A stretch of 64,000 nt of DNA from Nitrosococcus wardiae (GCF_004421105.1 NZ_CP038033.1:1507659-1571658), one strand, 5' to 3'; shown: positions 1-8,569, counted from the first letter of the stretch. A program made the numbers and translations. The notes: a model not told the origin generated them from the letters alone.

Positions 1-10
1 CACCGAATCA

Positions 11-916
11 TTACGTCCTATCCAGCAGTTGACGGAGGCGGTGAGCTACGATAACCGCTGAAAGTTGGCCGAGCTGACGATTGGGCGCTAACACATAAGC
101 GCTATGATTTCCCCAGGGATGATAATGCTCCGGCTGACCGGGGCCAAATAGGGTTAAGGTTGGGGTGCCCACCGCTGCCGCCAGGTGCCCCAGGCCGGAA
201 TCATTACCCACAAAGACACTGGCCTTTTGAAGTACCGCAGCCACTTGTAATAAGTCAGTGCTTCCACACAGATCAACATAGGGCAAGGGCAGGTTTACGC
301 TAACCGCCTGGCTTCGTTCCCGATCCTGAGGACCACCAATCAGAATCACCCCCTCAAAGTCATGCTTGACTGCATTGACCAGCGCGGTAAATGCGGAGGC
401 AGGCCAGATTTTGGGAGCCCAATTGGCCCCCGGTCCCAAAGCAAGCCAACGGCGCCCCGGCAGCGGGGAGAGTCTCGTTTTAGCGAATTGCACCTGCTCT
501 GCCTGTAGCCAAACTCGGCAAGGAGGGATGGAGGCAGCAGGGGGGCGTAGGGGCGCCAACACGGCCATATGGCGCTCTACGGCATGGGGACCGGTAGGTT
601 TAACCCCTCTTTTAGTCAGTCGTTTTCGGGCCCTTAAGAGGTAGGCGAGACCATCGGTGCGAAGGTCAACCACCAGATCGTAAGAAGTGCGGCGTAACTG
701 ATGAATCAGCCCCATCAGTTTTCGCCAGCCGGCTTTCTTGTGTTTGTGCAAAATGCGGCCCCGATAAGGGCAATGGGTAAAGACCAGGCTCGAGCGGGGG
801 TCTGCCACCAAGTCAATAGAGGCTTCAGGAAAGCATTGGCGCAAGGTCTCTAGGGCCGGGGTGGTGAGCACCGCATCACCAATGTTGCTAAGAGTAATGA
901 ATAATACTTTGCGCAT
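11..916 (-). CDS. Glycosyltransferase family 9 (heptosyltransferase-like)
   Basis: 301-residue protein of the ADP-heptose:LPS heptosyltransferase family (GT9), which adds heptose or a related sugar to lipopolysaccharide core on the cytoplasmic side of the inner membrane. The N-terminus has the typical LFITLSNIGDAVLTTPAL start. The second Rossmann half shows LGPGANWAPKIWP, an ILIGGPQDRERS strand and the nucleotide-sugar-binding GNDSGLGHLAAAVGTPT followed by LFGPGQPEHYHPWG, the order expected in this family. Length is slightly short (about 320-350 is usual) but both ends look intact. It lies 40 bp downstream of pgeF on the same strand and may be co-transcribed. The exact acceptor cannot be told. 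Confidence 0.85.
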   Translation of the reverse strand: MRKVLFITLSNIGDAVLTTPALETLRQCFPEASIDLVADPRSSLVFTHCPYRGRILHKHKKAGWRKLMGLIHQLRRTSYDLVVDLRTDGLAYLLRARKRLTKRGVKPTGPHAVERHMAVLAPLRPPAASIPPCRVWLQAEQVQFAKTRLSPLPGRRWLALGPGANWAPKIWPASAFTALVNAVKHDFEGVILIGGPQDRERSQAVSVNLPLPYVDLCGSTDLLQVAAVLQKASVFVGNDSGLGHLAAAVGTPTLTLFGPGQPEHYHPWGNHSAYVLAPNRQLGQLSAVIVAHRLRQLLDRT

Positions 917-956
917 GGTTTGGAAGGGGCCAGGAAAAAGCTCGGATTATACTGGA

Positions 957-1712
957 CTAACCAGAGTTTGCCAGCCAGATGAGTGTCGCCATACGCCCCG
1001 TTTTCCCCTCCCGTCGATAGGAATAGAAACGGTGGGGGTCGGCAACGGTGCAGTATTGGCCACCATAAATCCATTGGACCCCTTGCTTTGCAAGAGCTAG
1101 GCGCGCCAGTTGGTAAATATCTGCTAGCCAGCGCCCTTGGCGGTGAACGGTGAAGGCTGAGGTATGACGCCAATCCTGGTCTAAAAAAACCTCCCTTACT
1201 TCGGGGCCGACCTCAAAAGCTTGGGGGCCAATGGCCGGGCCCAGCCAAGCCAGCAAACGTTTTCCAGGAACTTCCAAGGCGCTGACTGTAGCCTCAATAA
1301 TACCTGCAGCTAAGCCCCGCCAGCCACAGTGAGCAGCCGCTACCTTTGTACCTTCTTGGTTGCAGAGTAGCAAGGGTAAGCAGTCGGCGGTGAGTATGGC
1401 GCATACCGAACCGGGTCCATAAGCAACACTAGCATCGCCCCGTTGTCCAGGACCCTTGTTAGCAGAGACGATTTCATTGCCATGGACTTGTGTTAACCAA
1501 CTTGGTTCGATGGGCAAAGAGAGGGATTGCTGAAGGCGAATTCGGTTCTTTTCTACAACCTCTAGTCTATCTCCCACATGGTTGGCAAGGTTAAGGGAAT
1601 GATAAGGAGGGGAACTAACTCCGCCCCTGCGGGTGGTGGTATAGGCCTGGATATTGCCCGGAGCGGGCCATTGGGGAGTGATGACAGGGAGTGTATTGTC
1701 TTTTTCGTTCAT
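957..1712 (-). CDS. pgeF: Purine nucleoside phosphorylase / polyphenol oxidase family protein (PgeF/YfiH)
   Basis: 251-residue protein of the DUF152/YfiH family, now linked to purine nucleoside phosphorylase or adenosine deaminase activity and to peptidoglycan editing in E. coli; older annotations say laccase. The metal-site motifs are visible: QVHGNEI (His), LTADCLPLLL (Cys) and AAHCGWRGLAAGI (His). The N-terminal TTRRGGVSSPPYHSLNLANHVGD block is also characteristic (two parts: TTRRGGVSSPPY, then SLNLANHVGD). Length is normal for the family. The GT9 gene follows 40 bp downstream. Cytoplasmic; no signal peptide. Confidence 0.92.
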   Translation of the reverse strand: MNEKDNTLPVITPQWPAPGNIQAYTTTRRGGVSSPPYHSLNLANHVGDRLEVVEKNRIRLQQSLSLPIEPSWLTQVHGNEIVSANKGPGQRGDASVAYGPGSVCAILTADCLPLLLCNQEGTKVAAAHCGWRGLAAGIIEATVSALEVPGKRLLAWLGPAIGPQAFEVGPEVREVFLDQDWRHTSAFTVHRQGRWLADIYQLARLALAKQGVQWIYGGQYCTVADPHRFYSYRREGKTGRMATLIWLANSG

Positions 1713-2322
1713 ATCCTTGTAATCCCGAAAAAAAATAAGCTATTTTTTAAGATACGGCCTTTAATCAATCCCTTGCAGGTAGCGTGTGGTGAGCAAGAAC
1801 CCGTCGAATCTATTAGGGCGAATTTTAATTTAATGAGTAACATGAAATTATCTTCTTTGGTATGAATAGTAAATGGATTCTTCTCGCGGCGGTGGCCCTG
1901 CTTTGCCTGCTGATCTTTTTATTGCCGGCCATTATTTATTTGCTGAAGTAAGGCGACGAGCGACGGAAGGAGAGGGCTAAAAGCCGGATCGGGTCTATTA
2001 GTCCTTTCCGACGAGGGGTTGGGTAAGAACGGCCCGTTACTAGGCCATCTTTCTCTAAGAAGAGGAAAGGATATTGATGAGCGCCTATCAGTACGGCGCA
2101 ATACAGATTTTGAATTTATTACCCTGTGGTTTGCATTTATTACAGAATTGAACCGCCTGAATCGCTCTTAACAGCGGCTGCTTACCCGATCTAAGGGGAG
2201 ATGGGGGCTGATTTCTTAAGTAGGATTCAGGGTTAGCGGTATTGAAATTGAAAGCCGCCCCTTTGGCATACCCCTTGCCTAAGCCTAAGGCAAGCCTCAT
2301 GGCATACAGGAGGAGGAGAGCC
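1713..2322. other. 610-bp region with one doubtful micro-ORF
   Basis: Between the divergent pgeF and EF-hand genes. It holds a possible 29-codon hydrophobic ORF (listed separately) and a small hairpin just before the EF-hand gene (about 2274-2295, arms CTTGCCT/AGGCAAG). No homologous longer protein is recognisable in any frame. Confidence 0.5.
1862..1951 (+). CDS. Possible 29-residue single-span membrane peptide
   Basis: ATG-to-TAA micro-ORF encoding a short basic N-terminus (MNSKW) and one uninterrupted hydrophobic stretch (ILLAAVALLCLLIFLLPAII), ending YLLK. The composition is that of a single transmembrane helix with positive ends, as in many small membrane proteins. Its ATG overlaps the stop of a preceding 7-codon reading frame (MKLSSLV) by an ATGA junction. 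No convincing Shine-Dalgarno is present, so expression is doubtful. No family assigned. Confidence 0.3.
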   Translation: MNSKWILLAAVALLCLLIFLLPAIIYLLK

Positions 2323-2859
2323 ATGAAGAAGCTTGGATGTTATTTAGGCTTTTTTGCTGCGCTTGCGGTGGGACTGGTGCATGCCGACTTTTTGGACTGG
2401 AACACCAACCAGGACGGGGTGGTCAACGAGATCGAATACAAATATGGCTTTGAAGCTGATGGGGTCTTCGAGAAATGGGGTAGCCACAGCGACGGCTTTG
2501 TCGATGGAGATGAATTTGGGAGTAGGCTTTACAACATCTCCGATGCAGATAACGACGACAGACTGAGGGTATCGGCACTTGGCGATGCCATTGATGGCAC
2601 CTTTAGTAAGGAGGGAGCGAGCCTTTCTATGGGCCGTTTGAATCCCCATGGAGATGATACCATCAGCCCCGACGCGTTCGGCCAAATAGCCAACAATACT
2701 GGACTCTATCCCCTCCTAGACCACAGGAAGGATCACGTTATCGAGCCCCATGAGCTAGAGAATTCGCTATTCAAGATTGCCAAGGGAGATGGCAGGGGCG
2801 CGCTTGATAAGGATGCGTTTCTCTGTAACTTGATCCCCTCGTTTTTAGTGCTTGATTAG
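2323..2859 (+). CDS. Exported EF-hand protein
   Basis: 178-residue protein starting at ATG 2323, preceded by a strong AGGAGG at 2309-2314; an earlier in-frame start at 2242 lacks such a site. Residues 1-20 form a signal peptide (MKKLGCYLGFFAALAVGLVHA). The mature part carries several EF-hand-like loops: NTNQDGVVNEIE is close to canonical, DADNDDRLRVS, HGDDTISPDAF, HRKDHVIEPHEL and DGRGALDKDAF are progressively weaker. Probably a periplasmic or secreted calcium-binding protein; the partner is unknown. A second multi-EF-hand protein lies 2.7 kb downstream with similar spacing and W/F residues, so the two may be related. Confidence 0.8.
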   Translation: MKKLGCYLGFFAALAVGLVHADFLDWNTNQDGVVNEIEYKYGFEADGVFEKWGSHSDGFVDGDEFGSRLYNISDADNDDRLRVSALGDAIDGTFSKEGASLSMGRLNPHGDDTISPDAFGQIANNTGLYPLLDHRKDHVIEPHELENSLFKIAKGDGRGALDKDAFLCNLIPSFLVLD

Positions 2860-2868
2860 GTGAAATTA

Positions 2869-2916
2869 CCGCCAAAGAGCTGCAACAGGTGCCGCCGCCG
2901 GTGCGCTCTTTGGCGG
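2869..2916. other. Perfect 12-bp inverted repeat downstream of the EF-hand gene
   Basis: Arms CCGCCAAAGAGC (2869-2880) and GCTCTTTGGCGG (2905-2916) with a 24-nt GC-rich loop, 10 bp after the EF-hand stop codon. No T-tract follows, so it could be a processing or weak termination hairpin rather than a classical terminator. Confidence 0.5.
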
Positions 2917-3053
2917 AACCAATAAGATAATTGGACATGCCATCATCCCGATGCTGAGTTGCGGCTCTTCATTTGACTACGCTTGATGGAGTGTATCATG
3001 TAGCTTTAAGGAAATAGCGCAGCTAGTCCAGCGGATCAAGAGGAACTGAAAAT

Positions 3054-3094
3054 CTCATGGCAGCCCACCAGGTTTCTTCAAGGGCTGCCATGAG
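3054..3094 (-). terminator. Hairpin terminator after the OB-fold gene
   Basis: Perfect 13-bp inverted repeat CTCATGGCAGCCC (3054-3066) / GGGCTGCCATGAG (3082-3094), 15-nt loop. Read on the minus strand it lies 25 bp after the stop of the OB-fold gene and is followed by ATTTTC, consistent with intrinsic termination. Confidence 0.6.
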
Positions 3095-3118
3095 ATGGGC
3101 GTCCAATTTATTTTTTTC

Positions 3119-3550
3119 CTAAAGCTCGACGTGATCAGCGACCAGGAAGGTGTCCACATCTTCCAGTTCGACCCGCATATAGGGCTCTAGACCCCAGCCG
3201 TATTCGCGATCAATTTCAATCAGGCTTATCACACGCACCGTGCCGGTCACGGTGACATCAATCCCTTCCATCACCGTCAAGTTGCCTTGGGGAACCAGAA
3301 CGACTATCTCATTATTGAAAAGTCCCCCGCTTTCGAGAATAAAAGCTTTTTGATCAATGATTTCTTCCACTTCACCCGATACCCGCACTGTCTGGCCTTT
3401 GTAGCGAGTGATGCTATCGAGTAGCTCTTCCACATCCTCCACCCGCTGGGGTTCATTGTCCCTTTGTTGGGCCGCCACCTGCGCGGAACTCATAAGGGAA
3501 AACACCAGCACGACAGCGGCGGCGGTGATTGCTTTTGTCATCCTATACAT
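3119..3550 (-). CDS. Exported OB-fold-like protein
   Basis: 143 residues from ATG 3550, chosen because AAGGAAG lies just upstream and the start places a clean signal peptide (MYRMTKAITAAAVVLVFSLM, cleavage near AQVAAQQ). A longer frame to 3598 has no such support. The mature part contains GQTVRVSGEVEEIIDQKAF, a VLVPQG strand and GIDVTVTGTVR, the alternating beta pattern of a small OB-fold domain as in periplasmic BOF/YdeI-like proteins. Probably periplasmic; ligand unknown. It is followed by a hairpin terminator and preceded by a lipoprotein gene on the same strand. Confidence 0.75.
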   Translation of the reverse strand: MYRMTKAITAAAVVLVFSLMSSAQVAAQQRDNEPQRVEDVEELLDSITRYKGQTVRVSGEVEEIIDQKAFILESGGLFNNEIVVLVPQGNLTVMEGIDVTVTGTVRVISLIEIDREYGWGLEPYMRVELEDVDTFLVADHVEL

Positions 3551-3615
3551 ATGGACTTCCTTGCAAAGATTGCACGAGTCGGGGATTACTGTCTCCAAAG
3601 TCTACTTTTAGAGCC

Positions 3616-4320
3616 TTACTCTACGACAAACGGAATTCGAACTTCGCCGAAGGCTCGATTATCCTGCGCATCGACTAGGTCAGCGCGGAACGTTACGCGC
3701 CTTTGTTCCTCCGGGACGCGCTCGAAATAGAGAAAGCCTTCCAGGTGGCCGCCAGCGTCCAACACCCCCTCGGGCAGGGCCCAGGCGCGCATCGCTGCGG
3801 TCGGCAGCGGAAGGGTCGCCCAGTAGGTGCCGTAGGTATCGTAGTAGAAGGGATCGTAGGCGAACGTACCGGGGTAGGCCCCCAACGTCGGATAGACCGG
3901 GCCGTAGAGGGGAGCAACCGTGAAGCCATCGTAGACGAAATCCGGATCGGCAACAGGGGTATAACCGCCAGCGAGCACGGGCTCTAGCACTGACCCTTCG
4001 ATTCGATACGGCGGCAGGGCCGTGTAGCGCATGCCATCGGTGGCGACTAAGGCGAAGTCACTGTAGCGCAGGCGCAGCGGCATCCCGCTGAGGTTGTCGA
4101 TGACTACCCGCACCGGGGTCACCTCCTCGCGGATAGGCTGCGGACCGGGCCATTCGTTGGCCTGGGCGATGAGGCGGACCCCGTTGACCCGATCAATGGC
4201 GGCCTCCTGAAGGCGTGCCACCTCGTTGGCCGCCGGCGCTGGCGTTAAATCGGCCATTGGCGTACAGCCGGCGGCCAGTAGCCCCATGCCTAGGGAAAGT
4301 ATCCAGTTCAATTGCTTCAT
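3616..4320 (-). CDS. Predicted lipoprotein, Tyr/Pro-rich centre
   Basis: 234 residues from ATG 4320, with AGGAGG 8 bp upstream; the GTG directly before it is less likely. A lipoprotein signal ends in the lipobox LLAAGC, so Cys is the predicted lipidation site; the next residues (TPMAD) do not include Asp at +2, favouring outer-membrane sorting. Residues 65-90 (PVRVVIDNLSGMPLRLRYSD) and the C-terminal RVTFRADLVDAQDN resemble beta-sandwich strands. A central segment is rich in Tyr, Pro and Phe (APLYGPVYPTLGAYPGTF). No family recognised. Envelope location is an inference from the lipobox and neighbours. Confidence 0.72.
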   Translation of the reverse strand: MKQLNWILSLGMGLLAAGCTPMADLTPAPAANEVARLQEAAIDRVNGVRLIAQANEWPGPQPIREEVTPVRVVIDNLSGMPLRLRYSDFALVATDGMRYTALPPYRIEGSVLEPVLAGGYTPVADPDFVYDGFTVAPLYGPVYPTLGAYPGTFAYDPFYYDTYGTYWATLPLPTAAMRAWALPEGVLDAGGHLEGFLYFERVPEEQRRVTFRADLVDAQDNRAFGEVRIPFVVE

Positions 4321-4507
4321 CACACCGGCCTCCTGGGTGTTTGCCAGAGTGCTCTCGAGGGCTTTTTGCAGAACGCCCCTGACGAGAGGGTCTCCCCCTA
4401 GAGCATAGAAAAAAGGAGAAGAACTTCAATGGGTTTTTCTCCCTAAGGCGCCTGAAAGAGGCGCACGTATAAGGACACGTGTGGTGCGGGTAAAAGGGGG
4501 CTCTCTA

Positions 4508-4525
4508 CAGCCCCGAAAAGGGCTG
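4508..4525 (-). terminator. Candidate terminator hairpin after the coiled-coil gene
   Basis: Arms CAGCCC/GGGCTG with a 6-nt loop, about 80 bp beyond the stop of the minus-strand coiled-coil gene. An alternative overlapping hairpin (GGGGCT/AGCCCC) is possible. A TTTT run follows some way downstream on the minus strand, so termination is plausible, not certain. Confidence 0.4.
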
Positions 4526-4606
4526 ATTTCGCTTTTATTACGGAGACCTTTCACTCGGGTTATCTACACTTATGCTTACAGGGAGCCGAATAAAGCCCTC
4601 GGAAGC

Positions 4607-5086
4607 CTATTCAGGTGGGGCGCGATCCAATTCCTGCTCTGCCTCTTCCCAGGACTCAAGCAGTGTGGTGTACGCCTTGGAGAATCCTTTTTTCATCTCC
4701 TCCCAGGCCTCCGCCGAACTTTGCTTCAAGCGCTCAGACCATGCCGCTACCTTGTAACGCTGTTGCCTAAGCGTCTCCAGGGTCGCCCTCGCCTTCTGGC
4801 GAGCGGCTGGCTTCATTTGATCCCATTGCTCTTTTATCTTCGCTTCCAGGCGGTCGATGCGGGCATCCAGGTCTTCTAAGGCTCCTTTCACCTCTTTTAC
4901 CGCTTCATCCCGCTGCTCGGCGGAATAGGTTTTGAGCGCCTGAGCGGCCTCTTCGACTTCGCGCTCGACTTCTTCCCTGGGGATTTCCTCGGTGGAGGTC
5001 TGTGCTGCGAAACTCACCGGCCCCATTCCCAATGCCACCACTAAAGCGAATACCAGGGGGGGCTTGCTTATCTTTGCTACGTTCAC
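4607..5086 (-). CDS. Exported coiled-coil protein
   Basis: 159 residues with GTG start; AAGGAGAG lies 9-16 bp upstream. Residues 1-28 form a signal peptide ending SFAAQ. The rest is highly charged and helical (EEVEREVEEAAQALKTYSAE, EDLDARIDRLEAKIKEQWDQ), predicting a long coiled coil with Trp residues near the C-terminus. Such proteins are usually periplasmic; no domain family with known function can be named. It sits among other envelope genes but has its own spacing of more than 280 bp on both sides, so it is probably transcribed alone. Confidence 0.7.
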   Translation of the reverse strand: MNVAKISKPPLVFALVVALGMGPVSFAAQTSTEEIPREEVEREVEEAAQALKTYSAEQRDEAVKEVKGALEDLDARIDRLEAKIKEQWDQMKPAARQKARATLETLRQQRYKVAAWSERLKQSSAEAWEEMKKGFSKAYTTLLESWEEAEQELDRAPPE

Positions 5087-5573
5087 TGCTTTGCGCTCTC
5101 CTTGAATGATGAAACTTTCTCCTTAAATACAAGCAGAAACGCAGAGGTGATCAAGCAGTGGCGATAGGAATTGTTATCGGTAGGTCACGGCGAGCCTTAG
5201 GTCTACTGAAGATGATAGGGGGCTTATTGGGGTGGTCGAGGGTGAATAAACCGCCTATGTTTATTTTATCAGCACAGGAAAGTGGGGTTGATTCCCGCTT
5301 TGAGAAGCGGTTCCGAACTGAACGGGGAAAAGAGCCCACGGCTTGGATTGAAGCGGGGACGAAGCGCTTGAATACGCGAGGGGGTCGATTACCGCAGACC
5401 CGCCGATGGCAGTAGTGATTTCCATGCATTTCCCCCATGAGGGCACTATTCAAGGATGCTGTCGAACTCTCCTTTAAACCAGCGAGCCGTGCTGTGAAAC
5501 CTTTCCGCCTATCGGGCACTTACCGGCCGGGGCGGGCTATCGATTCTTTAAGAAATCAAGGAGGACTTCACCC
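5087..5573. other. 487-bp non-coding region
   Basis: Lies between divergent genes. No reading frame with recognisable protein features. The only clear element is the strong ribosome-binding site AAGGAGG at 5558-5564, 9 bp before the OmpA/EF-hand gene. Confidence 0.5.
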
Positions 5574-6893
5574 ATGCCAAACAAGCCCATCCTTTTTGTC
5601 GCCAATATCTTTCTGGCCATTTTGATCGGCTGCGCCAGTCAGCAGGGTGTGGTAGGGGAACGTAACTTCGACGAATCGCCTGCCGAGGAACTCCTCGAAG
5701 AGCCAGTGGACGCTTTCGAGGATGAAGAGGAGGGAGTCTTTGAGGACGAGGAGGGGATTTTTCAGGAACCTGACGCCTATTACGAGGCGCCCCGCGAGGA
5801 ACTCCTCGAGGAGCAGGCCGAGGCCTCCGAGGAAATGGAGGAAAGTAACCGCCACCTGACCAGGTTAGAGCGATTGAGACTCCAAGCCGCCGAGGAAATT
5901 GAGGAGCGTGACTTGGACGAACCACCCGCCGAGGAGTTCCTTGAAGAGCAGGTGGGCGTTTTCGAGGATGAAGAGGAGAGAGTTTTTGAGGACGAGGAGG
6001 GAATCTTTCCGGTCTTCCAAGAGTCTGACGCCCAAGCGGTCGAGACGACCGTCTACACTATTTATCTCGACCCGCTGGTGGCCGTCGCGTGTCAGGTGGA
6101 CAAGAATAAGACTTTCTTTGAATTTGATTCCGCCAAGCTTACCCCGAACGCCAAACAGCGCCTGGACCAGATTGCCCAGTGCTTAGAGAGCGGTGCCCTG
6201 CAAGACCAGCGCGTGGCCCTAATTGGTCATGCCGATCCTCGTGGGCCTGAGTCTTACAACGATGATTTGGCCCGCCAGCGGGCTGAGAACGTGGCCCAAT
6301 ACCTCTACCGGCAGGGTATCCCCGCCGATCGCATAGATGTGGTGTCTCTGGGTGAGAAGTTCGCTGAGGTGAACCAGCAAGGCTACCGCTTCGAGCGGCG
6401 GGTGAGCATCGTGCCAGGGAATCCCTATGGGGCGTTCAATGCCTGGGACAGGAATAGGGACAAGCGGGTCACCCCGGAAGAGTTCCAGCAAGGGATGGCG
6501 CAGAATGGCACCTTCGCCCCGTGGGATCGCAATCGCGATCAGCAGCTCACTCAGGATGAGTTCGCCCATAGCCTCTTCACCGTTTGGAACATCGACCGGG
6601 CCGACGGACTGACCCAGGAGGAGTTTAAGGCCGGGGCCGACACCTGGTTTGGTGACGACTATGCTGACGATTTTGACACCTGGGATCTCAATGGGGATGA
6701 GTTCCTTGAGCCCCAGGAGTTTACGACCGGCTTTGCCGAGCTCGATGTCTGGAATGACTGGGACGCTGACCGCTCAGGCTGGCTTACCAAGCGTGAGTGG
6801 AACGAAGGCCTCTTCGAGCTTTGGGACGAGAATCAGGATGAGATCCTGACCGAAGAGGAGTTCTACGTCATTGACTACGGCAGCAGGGACTAG
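5574..6893 (+). CDS. OmpA-domain lipoprotein with six EF-hand repeats
   Basis: 439 residues. A signal with lipobox (LAILIGC) predicts lipidation near residue 21. Residues about 28-160 are extremely acidic and contain two near-identical blocks (EDEEEGVFEDEEGIF and EDEEERVFEDEEGIF) separated by a short helical linker. Residues about 180-285 are an OmpA/MotB-like domain (FFEFDSAKLTPNAKQRLDQI, ALIGHADPRGPESYNDDLAR, RRVSIV) that binds peptidoglycan in known homologues. From about 290 to the end come six W-D/N-containing EF-hand units, e.g. DRNRDKRVTPEE, DRNRDQQLTQDE, DLNGDEFLEPQE. Likely an outer-membrane lipoprotein tied to peptidoglycan and binding calcium. The domain combination is unusual; role unknown. 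Confidence 0.85.
   Translation: MPNKPILFVANIFLAILIGCASQQGVVGERNFDESPAEELLEEPVDAFEDEEEGVFEDEEGIFQEPDAYYEAPREELLEEQAEASEEMEESNRHLTRLERLRLQAAEEIEERDLDEPPAEEFLEEQVGVFEDEEERVFEDEEGIFPVFQESDAQAVETTVYTIYLDPLVAVACQVDKNKTFFEFDSAKLTPNAKQRLDQIAQCLESGALQDQRVALIGHADPRGPESYNDDLARQRAENVAQYLYRQGIPADRIDVVSLGEKFAEVNQQGYRFERRVSIVPGNPYGAFNAWDRNRDKRVTPEEFQQGMAQNGTFAPWDRNRDQQLTQDEFAHSLFTVWNIDRADGLTQEEFKAGADTWFGDDYADDFDTWDLNGDEFLEPQEFTTGFAELDVWNDWDADRSGWLTKREWNEGLFELWDENQDEILTEEEFYVIDYGSRD
5682..6032 (+). repeat. Duplicated acidic coding segment
   Basis: Two imperfect direct repeats inside the OmpA/EF-hand lipoprotein gene: 5682-5777 and 5928-6032. They share long identical runs such as TTCGAGGATGAAGAGGAG and differ by substitutions and a 9-bp insertion in the second copy. 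Indicates internal tandem duplication. Confidence 0.75.
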
Positions 6894-6953
6894 ACGATCG
6901 CAGATTGAGTTTCCTGTAAGGGACACCCATCATCAAGAGGATTGACTTAACCA

Positions 6954-7733
6954 ATGTCAGCGCAAGAAATAGAAAAACATGATGAAAACGAGCGCTCGTC
7001 CATACTTCGTTTTTTTCACTGGCTGGGCAAGCATGAATTAGGCACGCTAACGGTGATAACGAGCGTAATAGCAGCTATCTGGGCGTTTGCAGAACTCGCA
7101 GATGAGGTCATGGAGGAACAAACGGGCTGGTTTGATGAAACCATATTGCTGGCCATGCGTAGCGATACCGATCTCTCCGATCCGATCGGCCCTTTATGGT
7201 TGGAGGAATTAGGGCGTGATTTGACTGCCCTTGGCGGTGTCGGCGTTCTTACGCTGCTGTGCCTGACGGTCATCGGCTACTTGCTACTCGCCGGTAAATG
7301 GCGTGCTGCAGTGATCGTGGCGCTCTCCGTGAGTACGGGTATGGTGTTGAGCTTACTGCTCAAAGACCTGTTCGACCGTCCTCGTCCTGATTTAGTCCCC
7401 CACGGCTCTATCGTCTATACCACGAGCTTTCCTAGCGGCCATTCCATGATGGCTGCAGTCGTTTATTTGACCCTGGCCGCTCTGCTTGCACGTGTTCAAC
7501 AACGAAAACGCATTAAAGCCTATGTACTTTTAGTGGCGCTGACGGCCACTCTTCTGGTGGGGCTGAGCCGTATCTATCTCGGCGTCCATTGGCCCACGGA
7601 TGTGCTGGCCGGATGGACTGCCGGAGCGGCGTGGGCGTTGTGCTGGTGGCTAGCCGCTCGAGGCTTGCAACGACGCGGAAAAATGGAGGAGGAAAGTGAA
7701 GAGGGGTTCACGCCCATAGCGGCCGATGGATGA
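6954..7733 (+). CDS. PAP2-family membrane phosphatase
   Basis: 259 residues. The acid-phosphatase triad motifs of the PAP2 superfamily are all visible: KDLFDRPRPD, PSGHSMMAA and SRIYLGVHWPTD, with catalytic His in the second and third. At least five hydrophobic segments (e.g. ALGGVGVLTLLCLTVIGYLL, LLVALTATLLVGL) place it in the inner membrane with the active site facing the periplasm. Family members dephosphorylate phosphatidate, undecaprenyl pyrophosphate or similar lipids; the substrate here cannot be decided. It starts 60 bp after the OmpA/EF-hand lipoprotein gene on the same strand. Confidence 0.88.
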   Translation: MSAQEIEKHDENERSSILRFFHWLGKHELGTLTVITSVIAAIWAFAELADEVMEEQTGWFDETILLAMRSDTDLSDPIGPLWLEELGRDLTALGGVGVLTLLCLTVIGYLLLAGKWRAAVIVALSVSTGMVLSLLLKDLFDRPRPDLVPHGSIVYTTSFPSGHSMMAAVVYLTLAALLARVQQRKRIKAYVLLVALTATLLVGLSRIYLGVHWPTDVLAGWTAGAAWALCWWLAARGLQRRGKMEEESEEGFTPIAADG

Positions 7734-7870
7734 ATCCCCTGCGTAAATCCCACGGGTTATGAACATTGAAGTTCTCCATACTCCAAAAAGATGTGCACAC
7801 TTCCAAAGAATTAATAAAAAAATAGCGGCGTCTGCATGAAGTCATTGACTCGATCCAGCTTTCTGATTCC

Positions 7871-8569
7871 TTACCAAGGGATTTCTTTACCATCATAGGC
7901 GTAGAATTTTCCACTCTGGTCGGGGGTAAGTTGCTCAATTACTTGGCGCATGCCCGCCACGCTTTCTTGCGTCGTAATCAATGCATGAGACCCCCCCATA
8001 TCGGTTTTTACCCAGCCTGGGTGCAACGCCGTCGCAATGATGCCTCGCGGTGCCAAATCAACGGAAAGGCTTTTTACCACCATATTCAGGGCGGCTTTGC
8101 TGGATCGGTAAAGATAGCAGCCGCCACTGGTGTTATCGGTGATGCTGCCCATTTTGCTGGTGATGCAAACGATTTTTCTTTGCTGGCTGGGTGCAATTTG
8201 ATTAGCGAATGCTTCCGCCATTTTCAGGGGCGCCATGCTATTTACGCAAAAGGCAGACATCCATGCCTGGTAATCAGTGTTGCCGAAACTACGTTGGTCA
8301 GTATCGGGGTAGATAGCTGCATTATTCACTAGCAAGTCGATTTTTTGGTTGGCAAGTTCTGCAGCTAGGCTCTCAATTTGATCAAAGTTAGCCACATCTA
8401 GGGCGTACAGATTTAATAAGCCCTCATGTTGGGATGCTAACTGTTCTAGTGTTTCCGCTTTATCGGGGTGGCGGCAGCAAGCGAATATACGCCAGCCCGC
8501 TTTGGCGTATTGCTTGACGAATTCTAACCCAATACCTCGGTTAGCGCCGGTAATCAGTAAACTTGGCAT
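7871..8569 (-). CDS. Short-chain dehydrogenase/reductase (SDR)
   Basis: 232 residues from ATG 8569; GGGAG lies 9 bp upstream, and a TTG at 8590 is a weaker alternative. The classical SDR pattern is seen: cofactor loop LLITGANRGIGLEF near the N-terminus, DLLVNNAAIY, the catalytic Ser region CITSKMGS and the active-site YRSSKAALNMV (YxxxK), then LHPGWVKTDMGG. Cytoplasmic NAD(P)H-dependent oxidoreductase similar to carbonyl-reductase/C-factor-like SDRs; substrate unknown. Monocistronic by spacing. Confidence 0.88.
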   Translation of the reverse strand: MPSLLITGANRGIGLEFVKQYAKAGWRIFACCRHPDKAETLEQLASQHEGLLNLYALDVANFDQIESLAAELANQKIDLLVNNAAIYPDTDQRSFGNTDYQAWMSAFCVNSMAPLKMAEAFANQIAPSQQRKIVCITSKMGSITDNTSGGCYLYRSSKAALNMVVKSLSVDLAPRGIIATALHPGWVKTDMGGSHALITTQESVAGMRQVIEQLTPDQSGKFYAYDGKEIPW

